Shown: positions 7,836 to 14,545 of the stretch, piece by piece
Numbering within the stretch: the first letter of the stretch is position 1
Layout of the letters: every line of letters begins with the position of its first letter
From: Clostridia bacterium
GTDB lineage: Bacteria > Bacillota > Clostridia > UBA1212 > UBA1255
Length of the DNA: 32,826 nt
NCBI GenBank assembly: GCA_017935905.1
Contig: JAGBGO010000055.1
Location: 1 to 32,826, forward strand
Reading direction: 5' to 3'
The notes under the pieces: generated by a model
Seen by the model: only the letters and a program-made list of their open reading frames with translations
What the model was told of the DNA's origin: nothing
Database searches by the model: none
Program-made: the position numbers and the translations under genes

Positions 7836-7864
7836 ATTATATCAAAACGTAAAAAATTTGACAA
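7836..7864 (-). promoter_or_regulatory. Sigma-A promoter of the GlmU-like gene and glmM
   Basis: Read on the minus strand: TTGTCA (7864-7859), a 17-base spacer, and a perfect TATAAT (7841-7836). The start site would be near 7829, 24 bases before the ATG. Its upstream end abuts the plus-strand spoIIID promoter. Confidence 0.85.
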
Positions 7865-7867
7865 TAA

Positions 7868-7897
7868 GTCATACGTATTTCGGCTCCGTCATAAAAT
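7868..7897 (+). promoter_or_regulatory. Sigma-E-like promoter of spoIIID
   Basis: GTCATAC (7868-7874) resembles the sigma-E -35 element with its central ATA. Fifteen bases later CATAAAAT (7890-7897) matches the -10 consensus CATACAnT at 7 of 8 informative positions or close to it. In Bacillus subtilis spoIIID is transcribed by sigma-E in the mother cell, so position and target agree. Confidence 0.6.
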
Positions 7898-7934
7898 GTA
7901 CAGAAGATTTCTATAGGATGTAGGGGCGTTTATT

Positions 7935-8195
7935 TTGAAAGATTATATTGAAGATCGTGTGTATGAAATCGCAGCGTACATTGTGGAGACCGGCTCCACC
8001 GTAAGAGCCTGTGCCGGGAAATTCAGCGTGAGTAAAAGTACCGTACATAAAGATATGACCGAACGGCTTCCGGCGATTAACGCCTGCCTTGCAGAACAGG
8101 TGCGGGAAATATTAGACGTAAACAAAGCGGAGCGCCATATTCGCGGCGGGCTTGCTACGAAGGCGAAGTACGAGCAGCTTGAAGAAACCCCGTAA
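7935..8195 (+). CDS. spoIIID: Sporulation transcriptional regulator SpoIIID
   Basis: SpoIIID is a small mother-cell DNA-binding protein that tunes the sigma-E regulon and helps switch on sigma-K. The 86-residue product follows the family closely: MKDYIEDRVYEIAAYIVETGSTVR, the helix-turn-helix core FSVSKSTVHKDMTERLP (residues ~31-47) and the basic tail RHIRGGLATKAKYEQ. It starts at a TTG, with AGGGG eight bases upstream; no ATG is available at the family N-terminus. Its last 41 bases overlap the 3' end of the Spo0A-like gene on the opposite strand, so the two mRNAs are antisense at their ends. Confidence 0.95.
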   Translation: MKDYIEDRVYEIAAYIVETGSTVRACAGKFSVSKSTVHKDMTERLPAINACLAEQVREILDVNKAERHIRGGLATKAKYEQLEETP

Positions 8196-8523
8196 GGGTT
8201 TTGAACAAAGCGCGATTGGAAGGACATCTTGCCGGGACTGTGTAAACGCCCATTTCTTGCACGCGGATTTGGGCACCCGGCTCTTTTTCTTTGTACCATT
8301 CACCCACGGTAAAACGGATGGTGCGCTCAATATCCGCAGCTTTTGTTTGGAAAAGTTTCCCCAAAGCAGGGTAAAGATTCTTCGTGATCAATTCCAAGGC
8401 GGCAGAATCCGGAACGGTCATGCGCAAACCGCAACGCAAATAGTGATAGCCGATGTTCTTCGGCGAAAAGCCCAGCGCCAATAACAAAACAGTGATTTGG
8501 CGTTCTAATTCGTATGCGTCCAA
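8155..8523 (-). CDS. Receiverless Spo0A C-terminal-domain-like DNA-binding protein
   Basis: The 122-residue product aligns by eye over its whole length with the DNA-binding (effector) domain of Spo0A, the master regulator of sporulation. Shared blocks are LGFSPKNIGYHYLRCGL (Spo0A: IGVPAHIKGYLYLREAI), LELITKNLYPALGKLFQTKAADIERTIRFTVGEWY ([33 protein letters not shown]) and the terminal YTV...PSN..F pattern. No receiver domain precedes it: a good promoter (8561-8589) with start site near 8554 leaves room for only a short leader. The TTG at 8523 was chosen because the frame's upstream codons lie in the -10 box and AAAGGG lies nine bases before it. The protein could not be phosphorylated like Spo0A. 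Whether it binds 0A boxes, or regulates spoIIID, is unknown. Confidence 0.85.
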   Translation of the reverse strand: MDAYELERQITVLLLALGFSPKNIGYHYLRCGLRMTVPDSAALELITKNLYPALGKLFQTKAADIERTIRFTVGEWYKEKEPGAQIRVQEMGVYTVPARCPSNRALFKTLTGFLQAARTSPS

Positions 8524-8560
8524 CTTTCCACGCCCTTTCTTTATGTCATATAGTAGAACC

Positions 8561-8589
8561 ATTATAAACAAAACCTGTTGGAATGTAAA
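8561..8589 (-). promoter_or_regulatory. Sigma-A promoter of the Spo0A-like gene
   Basis: On the minus strand TTTACA (8589-8584), a 17-base spacer and a perfect TATAAT (8566-8561). It fixes the transcript start near 8554 and thereby rules out the longer reading of the gene from 8571. Confidence 0.8.
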
Positions 8590-8602
8590 CCTCCAAAACG
8601 TG

Positions 8603-8632
8603 CCATATTAGAACTTTTTTGTTCTAATATGG
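8603..8632. promoter_or_regulatory. Perfect 12-bp inverted repeat with a T6 centre
   Basis: CCATATTAGAAC (8603-8614) and GTTCTAATATGG (8621-8632) are exact reverse complements separated by six Ts. The element lies just upstream of the -35 box of the Spo0A-like gene and 74 bases before the YitT-family start, so an operator for a dimeric regulator shared by the divergent genes is possible. There is no T-tract after the second arm, which argues against a terminator. Confidence 0.65.
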
Positions 8633-8705
8633 TGTGCTTGCGTATGGCCTTATGGATTTAGGGAAGAATAAAAACATTCTATATATAAAGGAAGCGTTGC
8701 TGAAT

Positions 8706-9554
8706 ATGAAGATGATCGCCTCTTGTTTTGTGGGTGCGTTGCTGGTTTCCGTCGGGATGAACCAATTTTTGCAACCTGCCGGACTGGCCCCCGGCGGAGT
8801 TACCGGTCTTGCCGTACTCCTATATAATTTAACCGAGGGTTTAATCCCCGTAGGCGTGGGCATCTTTTGCCTGAACGTGCCCCTGTTCTGGGCAGGCTAC
8901 CGGAAAATCGGGAAAAAGTTCGTATGGGGAAGTCTGCTTGGCACGGCACTTTGTGCGCTGCTCATAGACGGGTTACAATTCACGCAAAAATATTGGACGA
9001 TGTCTTCCGAAGAGCCGCTGTTGGTTTGTTTAGCAGGCGGCATTTTACTGGGCACCGGATACGGTTTAATCTTCCGTGGCGGCGCCTCCACCGGAGGCAC
9101 GGATATTCTGGCACGGTTGGTACAGCCGAAATTATCCGCTTTTTCATTGGGACAACTGTGTTTCTTTTTCGACTTGATTTTTCTGGCGATTATTTTTATC
9201 ACGTACCGCTCTTTTACCGCCATGCTCTACATCGGTATTACCGTTTTTCTTTCCTCCAAATTGATCGACGCCGTGGAAGGCGGTCTGAACTACGCGAAAG
9301 AGGTTTTCGTAGTTTCCGCTGAGGGAGAGGCCATTGGAAGAGAGATTGGCGCGCGCCTGGGCAGAGGGTGTACGCAGCTTTGGGGCAAAGGTTTATATTC
9401 GGGAGAGGAAAAATGGGTGCTATGGTGTGTCGTGTATAACCGACAGCTTTCAGAGCTGTGTAAAATTGTGCACCGGTATGACCCGAAAGCCTTTCTTACC
9501 ATCCGCAACGTGCGGGAGGTGAACGGACTTTACGACCAAATTGGTAAAATGTGA
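8706..9554 (+). CDS. YitT-family membrane protein (DUF161 and DUF2179)
   Basis: A 282-residue membrane protein. Residues 1-~190 hold about five hydrophobic segments with the family motifs FLQPAGLAPGGVTGLAVLL and LIFRGGASTGGTDILARLV. Residues ~200-282 form the soluble DUF2179 domain (KEVFVVSAEGEAIGREIGARLGRGCTQL...). Such proteins are widespread in Firmicutes with several copies per genome and no firmly established transport substrate. The start is uncertain: AAAGGAAG (8687-8694) is closer to a TTG at 8697 than to the ATG at 8706. The frame is also open further upstream to 8634, inside the palindrome region, which is unlikely to be translated. Confidence 0.9.
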   Translation: MKMIASCFVGALLVSVGMNQFLQPAGLAPGGVTGLAVLLYNLTEGLIPVGVGIFCLNVPLFWAGYRKIGKKFVWGSLLGTALCALLIDGLQFTQKYWTMSSEEPLLVCLAGGILLGTGYGLIFRGGASTGGTDILARLVQPKLSAFSLGQLCFFFDLIFLAIIFITYRSFTAMLYIGITVFLSSKLIDAVEGGLNYAKEVFVVSAEGEAIGREIGARLGRGCTQLWGKGLYSGEEKWVLWCVVYNRQLSELCKIVHRYDPKAFLTIRNVREVNGLYDQIGKM

Positions 9555-9752
9555 GAAATGGCTCTACAACTGGGTTTTTTGGCATCGGTTCATAGAGAGT
9601 TCATAGAAAAAACAACAGATAGTCACAGTCTTGCGGTATGCTATCCCGCGTCGGGAAAAGTTGTATCCTTTCCGGATCCTTCCTATTAAATTGTGAATCT
9701 CTCCCCCAAATAAATTCACAATCGGTCTGGATACACTTTCCTGTTTTTTATG
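9555..9752 (+). ncRNA. Structured intergenic region, candidate small RNA or long 3' UTR
   Basis: No credible protein is seen here. GGAAAAGTTGTATCC (9654-9668) pairs with GGATACACTTTCC (9729-9741) over 13 bp with two single-base bulges. Nested inside, ATTGTGAAT (9690-9698) and ATTCACAAT (9714-9722) are exact reverse complements. A strong terminator follows at 9753. The nested stem plus terminator looks like a stable RNA or an extended yitT 3' end. No convincing promoter was found between 9555 and 9650 and no known RNA family was recognised. Confidence 0.4.
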
Positions 9753-9780
9753 CGATCTGCGCGTGGCGCGGGTCGTTTTT
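9753..9780 (+). terminator. Intrinsic terminator upstream of the S10 promoter
   Basis: CGATCTGCG (9753-9761) pairs with CGCGGGTCG (9767-9775) with two G-U pairs and a CGTGG loop, followed by five Ts (9776-9780). It ends whatever is transcribed through 9555-9752 and insulates the S10 operon from the yitT transcript. Confidence 0.75.
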
Positions 9781-9830
9781 GTATTCATAGAATGTTTACA
9801 ATTTTGTGGACAATTTCTGCCATTTTACCC

Positions 9831-9859
9831 TTGCAATCCTTACCGGAATCTTGTATAAT
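9831..9859 (+). promoter_or_regulatory. Main promoter of the S10-spc-alpha cluster
   Basis: TTGCAA (9831-9836), a 17-base spacer and a perfect TATAAT (9854-9859). The predicted start near 9866 gives a leader of about 285 bases before rpsJ, long enough for regulation. Confidence 0.85.
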
Positions 9860-9865
9860 TGCTCC

Positions 9866-10060
9866 GTTGCGGCTTGACAGACTGTGAAGTCGGAGATTGC
9901 TGCCCTCGATTTTGGCAGGTAACTTCGATGGAGAATGTCCGGTTCGAGAAACCGGGCGGCAAGTCCTTGCACTACAGTTCATGATGTGTTTAAGCGTGAA
10001 GCGGTAGTCCGGCCCATTTTGAAATCCGTAATTGTGCGGATATTTCAATTTGGCTTTTTT
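9866..10060 (+). promoter_or_regulatory. Structured S10 operon leader, probable ribosomal-protein leader RNA
   Basis: The leader contains successive helices: GAAGT (9886-9890) with ACTTC (9922-9926) enclosing CTGCC (9900-9904) with GGCAG (9914-9918); then CCGGTT (9939-9944) with AACCGG (9950-9955); then the terminator hairpin from 10012. An autoregulatory leader in front of the S10 operon is known for Clostridia as a class (S10-Clostridia leader candidate) and for L4 control in enterobacteria. Membership of the clostridial class was not checked against a covariance model and the effector protein is unknown. Confidence 0.6.
10012..10060 (+). terminator. Attenuator-like intrinsic terminator in the S10 leader
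   Basis: The 5' strand 10012-10028 (GCC...TTGAAATCCG) pairs with 10037-10054 (CGGATATTTCAA...GGC) with a small bulge and internal mismatches, and six Ts follow (10055-10060). It lies 92 bases before rpsJ and 150 bases after the transcript start, so full operon expression needs readthrough. GCCCA inside the 5' arm could alternatively pair with TGGGC just after the T-tract (10063-10067). Confidence 0.7.
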
Positions 10061-10151
10061 ATTGGGCAAATCGTGAAACGCACGACATAGTGGTTGATCT
10101 GATGTGCCGGCTGTTATACGTAACAAAATAAGAACAGAAAGAGGATTATGT

Positions 10152-10469
10152 ATGGCAAACAAGCAAAAAATCAGAATCAAGTTGAAAGCTTACGATTATC
10201 AGCTCCTTGATCAGGCAGCGCAGAAGATCGTAGACGCGGCGAAGAGAACGGACGCAGTGGTATCTGGTCCCATTCCCCTTCCCACCGAGAAAGAGGTTGT
10301 AACGATCCTTCGTGCACCTCATAAATATAAGGACGCCAGAGAGCAGTTCGAAATGAGAACGCACAAGAGATTAATCGACGTGCTCATGCCTTCTCCCAAG
10401 ACGGTAGACGCCCTGATGAGACTGGATCTCCCTGCCGGTGTAGACATCGAGATCAAAGTTAAACAATAA
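10152..10469 (+). CDS. rpsJ: 30S ribosomal protein S10 (uS10)
   Basis: Component of the 30S head and partner of NusB in rRNA antitermination. The 105-residue product matches the family: [43 protein letters not shown], the [21 protein letters not shown] loop and the VDIEIKV end. The frame is open upstream to 10104, but the ATG at 10152 has AAAGAGG eight bases before it and gives the usual [11 protein letters not shown] start. It is the first gene of the cluster and is followed by an unusually long 116-base gap before rplC. Confidence 0.97.
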   Translation: MANKQKIRIKLKAYDYQLLDQAAQKIVDAAKRTDAVVSGPIPLPTEKEVVTILRAPHKYKDAREQFEMRTHKRLIDVLMPSPKTVDALMRLDLPAGVDIEIKVKQ

Positions 10470-10514
10470 GAATCGTTTATTCAGTAGGCTTTTGAAATAC
10501 ATTACTCAACAAAA

Positions 10515-10559
10515 GCCGGTCAAGTTCCCGGCAAACCCTGTAAGGGAAACGGAGGGAAC
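10515..10559 (+). promoter_or_regulatory. Hairpin-forming region between rpsJ and rplC
   Basis: GCCGG (10515-10519) can pair with CCGGC (10528-10532), and CCCTGTAAGGG (10536-10546) is a small hairpin. Alternatively GTTCCC (10524-10529) can pair with GGGAAAC (10544-10550) or GGGAAC (10554-10559). A GGAGGG lies here in addition to the true rplC site AAGGAGGG. The competing pairings could modulate rplC translation; this is speculative. Confidence 0.3.
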
Positions 10560-10585
10560 CAATAACCAAGGAGGGAATACGGTAA

Positions 10586-11215
10586 ATGAAGAAGTTTATT
10601 TTAGGAACGAAAGTCGGAATGACACAGATCTTCTCTGAAGATGGTGTATGTACTCCGGTGACCGTGGTACAGGCGGGACCCTGCATGGTCGTTCAGAAGA
10701 AGACCGTAGACACAGACAGCTACGATGCTGTACGTGTAGGATACGGTGAGGTTGACAAGCAGAAGCTCAACAAGCCGGATCGCGGTTTGTTTGACAAGCT
10801 TGATATGAAGGGCTACAAGCACCTGAAAGAATTCAGACCTGAGAATGCAGGCGAGTTCGAAGTAGGTCAGGAAATCACCGCTGCTATCTTTGCAGATGGC
10901 GATGCAATCGACGTTGTAGGTACTTCTAAGGGTAAAGGATACGCAGGCGCAATCAAACGTCACGGCATGAAAATTGGTCCGAAGAGCCACGGTTCTAAGT
11001 ATCACAGAGGTTTGGGTTCTATGGGTCCCAACTCTGATCCCGGTAAAGTATTTAAAGGCAAGAAGATGCCCGGTCACATGGGTACGGACAGAGTAACTGT
11101 GCAGAACCTTACAATCGTTAAGGTTGATGTTGAGAGAAATCTTCTCCTCATCAAGGGCGCAGTTCCCGGACCGAAGGGCGCTCTGCTCGAAATTAAAGAA
11201 TCGATCAAAGCGTGA
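10586..11215 (+). CDS. rplC: 50S ribosomal protein L3 (uL3)
   Basis: Early assembly protein near the 3' end of 23S rRNA and the peptidyl-transferase region. The 209-residue product opens with [28 protein letters not shown] and carries the long central loop [36 protein letters not shown], where the family's methylated glutamine region lies, then NLTIVKVD and [23 protein letters not shown] precedes the ATG by about ten bases. Confidence 0.98.
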   Translation: MKKFILGTKVGMTQIFSEDGVCTPVTVVQAGPCMVVQKKTVDTDSYDAVRVGYGEVDKQKLNKPDRGLFDKLDMKGYKHLKEFRPENAGEFEVGQEITAAIFADGDAIDVVGTSKGKGYAGAIKRHGMKIGPKSHGSKYHRGLGSMGPNSDPGKVFKGKKMPGHMGTDRVTVQNLTIVKVDVERNLLLIKGAVPGPKGALLEIKESIKA

Positions 11216-11235
11216 TCGGGAAGGAGGAAGCGTAA

Positions 11236-11859
11236 ATGACTAAAGTAAATGTTTACAATATGCAAGGAAATGTTGTTGAAGAGTTAGAGCTTGATGCAGG
11301 CATTTTCGAAGTAGAAGTGAATACCTATTGTATGCACGCAGCGCTGGTAAATATGCTGGCAAATTCCCGTCAGGGAACACACTCCACGCTTGTTAAGAGC
11401 GAGGTTAGCGGTGGCGGTAAGAAGCCTCGTCGTCAAAAGGGCGGCGGTTGTGCTCGTCAAGGTAGTACACGTTCCGCACAGTGGAGACACGGCGGTATCG
11501 TATTCGGACCGAAGCCGAGAGATTACAGCTACACAATTCCGAAGAAGGTTAAGAGACTTGCACTCAAGTCTTCCCTTACTTCCAAAGTACAGGATGGCGA
11601 CCTGATTGTTCTGGATACACTTGCTTTCGGCGAGATTAAGACCAAGAACATGGTAGAGGTTTTGAAGAACCTGAAGGTTGACGCTTCTGCATTGGTAGTT
11701 CTTCCTGAGAAGGATGAGAACGTTGTGAAGTCCGCTGCGAACATTAAAGATGTTACAACCGCTTATGTGAACACCATCAACGTATATGACATTCTCCGTC
11801 ATGGCAAGTTGGTTATCACAAAGGACGCACTTAAGAAGATTTCGGAGGTGTACGCATGA
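11236..11859 (+). CDS. rplD: 50S ribosomal protein L4 (uL4)
   Basis: L4 lines the peptide exit tunnel; in enterobacteria it also represses its own operon through the S10 leader. The 207-residue product shows the tunnel-loop region RQGTHSTLVKSEVSGGGKKPRRQKGGGCARQGSTRSAQWRHGGIVFGPKPRDYSY and the C-terminal VLPEKDENVVKSAANI...NVYDILRHGKLVITKDALKKI. It follows rplC by 20 bases with GGAGG in front and overlaps rplW by four bases. Confidence 0.98.
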   Translation: MTKVNVYNMQGNVVEELELDAGIFEVEVNTYCMHAALVNMLANSRQGTHSTLVKSEVSGGGKKPRRQKGGGCARQGSTRSAQWRHGGIVFGPKPRDYSYTIPKKVKRLALKSSLTSKVQDGDLIVLDTLAFGEIKTKNMVEVLKNLKVDASALVVLPEKDENVVKSAANIKDVTTAYVNTINVYDILRHGKLVITKDALKKISEVYA

Positions 11860-12209
11860 AAGAGTATGAAATCATCGTTCGTCCGCATATTACCGAGAAG
11901 AGTACGGACGCAGCCGCAAACGGCAAATACACCTTTGTAGTTGACGTAAAGGCTACAAAGATTGATATTAAGAACGCTGTTGAGAAGATTTTCGGCGTAA
12001 AGGTTCTTTCTGTCAGCACAATGCGCTACGACGGCAAGAAGAAGAGCCGCAGACAGAGCTCCGGTATTGTTGAGGGCTACACAGCGAAATGGAAGAAAGC
12101 AGTTGTCCGCATCGACACAGATCCTAAGACTGTTGAGTATACGGTAAACGGCGAGAAGAAGACCAAGAAATACAAATCCACGATCGAAGAGTTCGGATTT
12201 GCTCAGTGA
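11856..12209 (+). CDS. rplW: 50S ribosomal protein L23 (uL23)
   Basis: L23 sits at the tunnel exit and docks trigger factor and SRP. The 117-residue product has IIVRPHITEKSTDAAANGKYTFVVDVKATKIDIKNAVEKIFGVKVLSVSTM and KKAVVRID. It is about 20 residues longer than the Bacillus protein because of a C-terminal tail (TVEYTVNGEKKTKKYKSTIEEFGFAQ). Its ATG overlaps the rplD stop (ATGA), with GGAGGTG as ribosome binding site inside rplD. Confidence 0.97.
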   Translation: MKEYEIIVRPHITEKSTDAAANGKYTFVVDVKATKIDIKNAVEKIFGVKVLSVSTMRYDGKKKSRRQSSGIVEGYTAKWKKAVVRIDTDPKTVEYTVNGEKKTKKYKSTIEEFGFAQ

Positions 12210-12227
12210 TGCAGGAGGATAAGGACT

Positions 12228-13061
12228 ATGGGTATTAAGAAATTCAATCCAACAACCCCTTCCAGAAGAGCGATGACCGTTTCGACCTTTGAGGAAATTA
12301 TCGGTAAGAGCGAAATCAAATCTTTGATGGCTCCCGTAAAGAAGACCGCCGGCAGAAACTCTTACGGTCGTATCACCGTTCGTCACCATGGAGGCGGAAA
12401 TAAGAGACAGTACAGAATGATCGACTTCAAGCGGAACAAAGACGGAATTCCCGCAAAGGTTGCATCTATCGAGTACGATCCTAACAGAACCGCAAACATT
12501 GCATTGTTAGTATATGCAGACGGCGAGAAGCGTTACATTCTTCATCCGGTAGGTTTGAAGGTGGGCGACACAGTTATGTCCGGTAAGGACGCTGACATTA
12601 AGCCCGGCAACGCACTTCCTCTTGCAAATATTCCTTTGGGTACTGTGCTTCACAACATTGAAATGAAGCCGGGCAAGGGCGCTCAGCTTGTTCGTACAGC
12701 CGGTGCAGGTGCACAGCTGATGGCGAAAGAAGGCGACTACGCACAGATTCGTTTGATGTCCGGAGAAGTTCGTATGATTCCGATTATCTGCAAAGCTACG
12801 ATCGGTACTGTAGGTAACGCAGATCACGAGAACATCAACATCGGTAAGGCCGGTCGTAAGAGATGGATGGGTATTCGTCCTACCGTCCGCGGTGTTGTAA
12901 TGAACCCCTGCGATCACCCTCATGGTGGTGGTGAAGGTAAGTCTCCTGTCGGTATGCCTAGTCCTGTTACTCCGTGGGGTAAACCTGCGTTGGGTTACAA
13001 GACCAGAAAGAAGAGAAAAGCCTCTGATAGCATGATCGTCAGAAGAAGAAACGGAAAGTAA
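12228..13061 (+). CDS. rplB: 50S ribosomal protein L2 (uL2)
   Basis: L2 bridges the subunits and supports the peptidyl-transferase centre. The 277-residue product is of normal length and shows [44 protein letters not shown], the [19 protein letters not shown] block with the functionally important C-terminal histidine motif [14 protein letters not shown], and the ending [15 protein letters not shown] precedes the ATG, 18 bases after rplW. Confidence 0.98.
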   Translation: MGIKKFNPTTPSRRAMTVSTFEEIIGKSEIKSLMAPVKKTAGRNSYGRITVRHHGGGNKRQYRMIDFKRNKDGIPAKVASIEYDPNRTANIALLVYADGEKRYILHPVGLKVGDTVMSGKDADIKPGNALPLANIPLGTVLHNIEMKPGKGAQLVRTAGAGAQLMAKEGDYAQIRLMSGEVRMIPIICKATIGTVGNADHENINIGKAGRKRWMGIRPTVRGVVMNPCDHPHGGGEGKSPVGMPSPVTPWGKPALGYKTRKKRKASDSMIVRRRNGK

Positions 13062-13080
13062 TCGAAGGAGGTAAACGAAT

Positions 13081-13368
13081 ATGAGTAGATCGGTTAAAAA
13101 GGGACCTTTCGTTGAAAAGCGTTTGCTGGACAGAATCGTTGCTATGAACGAGAAGAATGAGAAGATCGTTATTAAGACTTGGTCCAGATCTTCTACGATC
13201 TTCCCCCAGATGGTAGGTCATACGATTGCAGTTCACGACGGCAGAAAACATGTTCCCGTGTATATCACGGAGGAAATGGTTGGACATAAGCTCGGTGAGT
13301 TTGCTCCGACGAGAACCTTCAAGGGACATGTCAACAAGAGCGAGTCTTCAAGCTCTGTGAGACGCTGA
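13081..13368 (+). CDS. rpsS: 30S ribosomal protein S19 (uS19)
   Basis: Protein of the 30S head contacting S13 and the A-site region. The 95-residue product begins [19 protein letters not shown] and contains [52 protein letters not shown], all diagnostic. A short SESSSSVRR tail follows. AGGAGG lies 12 bases before the ATG. Confidence 0.98.
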   Translation: MSRSVKKGPFVEKRLLDRIVAMNEKNEKIVIKTWSRSSTIFPQMVGHTIAVHDGRKHVPVYITEEMVGHKLGEFAPTRTFKGHVNKSESSSSVRR

Positions 13369-13383
13369 TAGGAGGGATTTTCT

Positions 13384-13860
13384 GTGGAACGTAAGATTTT
13401 AAGCAGTCAGGAGCTCCTCGACAGAAAAGAGGAACTTATTGAGAAATACAATGCCGAATCCGGTAAGAGCAGAAAGATGATGATTCTTTCCAAGCGCGAG
13501 CGCAAAGTACTGGGTATTGGCAGAGATCAGGGAAAGGCAACATTGAACTACGCCCGCATCGCTCCCAGCAAAGTAAAGATCGTTTTGGATCTTATTAAGG
13601 GAAAGAGCCTTGCAGAAGCTTATGCCATTGTCCGCTTTACACCCAAGGCCGCATCTGAGTTGATCTTCAAACTTTTGAAGTCTGCAGAAGCAAATGCCGT
13701 AAACAACTTTGAACTTGACGGTGAGAAACTGTACGTAGCAGAGTGCTACGCAAATCAGGGTCCTACGCTTAAGAGAATGAGAGCTGCAGCAAGAGGCCGC
13801 GGTTCCAGAATCAACAAGAAGACCAGCCACATCACCGTAGTATTGAAGGAAAGAGACTGA
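13384..13860 (+). CDS. rplV: 50S ribosomal protein L22 (uL22) with N-terminal extension
   Basis: L22 binds 23S rRNA and its beta-hairpin lines the exit tunnel. The standard ~110-residue domain runs from about residue 51: KATLNYARIAPSKVKIVLDLIKGKSLAEAYAIVRFTPKAASELI...GPTLKRMRAAARGRGSRINKKTSHITVVLKE. Before it is a charged, probably helical extension of about 49 residues (LSSQELLDRKEELIEKYNAE...). The GTG at 13384 has a strong AGGAGGGA (13371-13378) in front. The internal ATGs near 13476-13480 lack a ribosome binding site, so the extension is probably translated. Total 158 residues. Confidence 0.95.
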   Translation: MERKILSSQELLDRKEELIEKYNAESGKSRKMMILSKRERKVLGIGRDQGKATLNYARIAPSKVKIVLDLIKGKSLAEAYAIVRFTPKAASELIFKLLKSAEANAVNNFELDGEKLYVAECYANQGPTLKRMRAAARGRGSRINKKTSHITVVLKERD

Positions 13861-13871
13861 GGAGGTAGAGT

Positions 13872-14543
13872 ATGGGACAGAAAGTTAATCCTCATGGACT
13901 GAGAGTCGGCGTTATCAAAGATTGGGATTCCAAGTGGTACGCAAACAAGAAGAACTTTGCAGATTACCTGATCGAAGATAACAAGATCAGAACACACATT
14001 AAGAAGAAACTGTACACTGCAGGTATCTCCAAAGTAAAGATTGAGAGAACCGCAAATAAGATTCTTCTCAACATTGAAACTGCGAAGCCTGGTTACGTAA
14101 TCGGTAAGAATGGTGTTATCAAAGAAGAGTTGAAAGCCGAAATCGAGAAGATGACCGGCAAAGCAGTTACCATCAACGTATTCGAAGTAAAGAATCCGGA
14201 CTTGGACGCACAACTTTGCGCAGAGAACATCGCATTGCAACTTGAGAAGAGAACTTCTTTCAGACGTGCAATGAAGCAGGTTATTCAAAGAACCATGCGC
14301 GGTGGCGCATTGGGTATCAAGACCGCTTGTGCAGGTCGTCTGGGCGGCGCAGAAATCGCTCGTACGGAGCAATATCACGAGGGTACGATTCCTCTTCAAA
14401 CCCTTCGCGCAGACATCGACTACGGTTTTGCAGAAGCCAACACCACTTACGGTAAGATCGGTGTTAAGGTTTGGATTTACAAAGGCGAAGTCCTTCCGGT
14501 TGCAAAGAATGACGCTGCCGGTACAGAAGGGAGTGCTGAGTAA
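13872..14543 (+). CDS. rpsC: 30S ribosomal protein S3 (uS3)
   Basis: S3 forms part of the mRNA entry channel and helicase site. The 223-residue product starts [24 protein letters not shown], contains the KH domain with [14 protein letters not shown] (GXXG loop GKNG), and the C-terminal [19 protein letters not shown]...[34 protein letters not shown] lies just before the ATG, 11 bases after rplV. Confidence 0.98.
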   Translation: MGQKVNPHGLRVGVIKDWDSKWYANKKNFADYLIEDNKIRTHIKKKLYTAGISKVKIERTANKILLNIETAKPGYVIGKNGVIKEELKAEIEKMTGKAVTINVFEVKNPDLDAQLCAENIALQLEKRTSFRRAMKQVIQRTMRGGALGIKTACAGRLGGAEIARTEQYHEGTIPLQTLRADIDYGFAEANTTYGKIGVKVWIYKGEVLPVAKNDAAGTEGSAE

Positions 14544-14545
14544 TT

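Noticed and set aside
8152..8484. Open reading frame of 110 codons on the plus strand opposite the Spo0A-like gene
   Set aside because: The minus-strand frame shows clear similarity to the Spo0A effector domain and has a promoter and start signal; the plus-strand frame is its shadow and has no ribosome binding site.
8524..8571. Longer start (TTG at 8571) for the Spo0A-like gene
   Set aside because: That codon overlaps the -10 region of a TTTACA-17-TATAAT promoter, so it would not be in the mRNA.
9564..9788. 74-codon minus-strand open frame in the yitT-rpsJ gap
   Set aside because: No recognisable family, no ribosome binding site, and it runs through the nested inverted repeats and the terminator.
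9785..10180. 131-codon minus-strand open frame across the S10 leader
   Set aside because: It is antisense to the S10 promoter, leader and rpsJ start, with no family resemblance; the leader structures explain the sequence.
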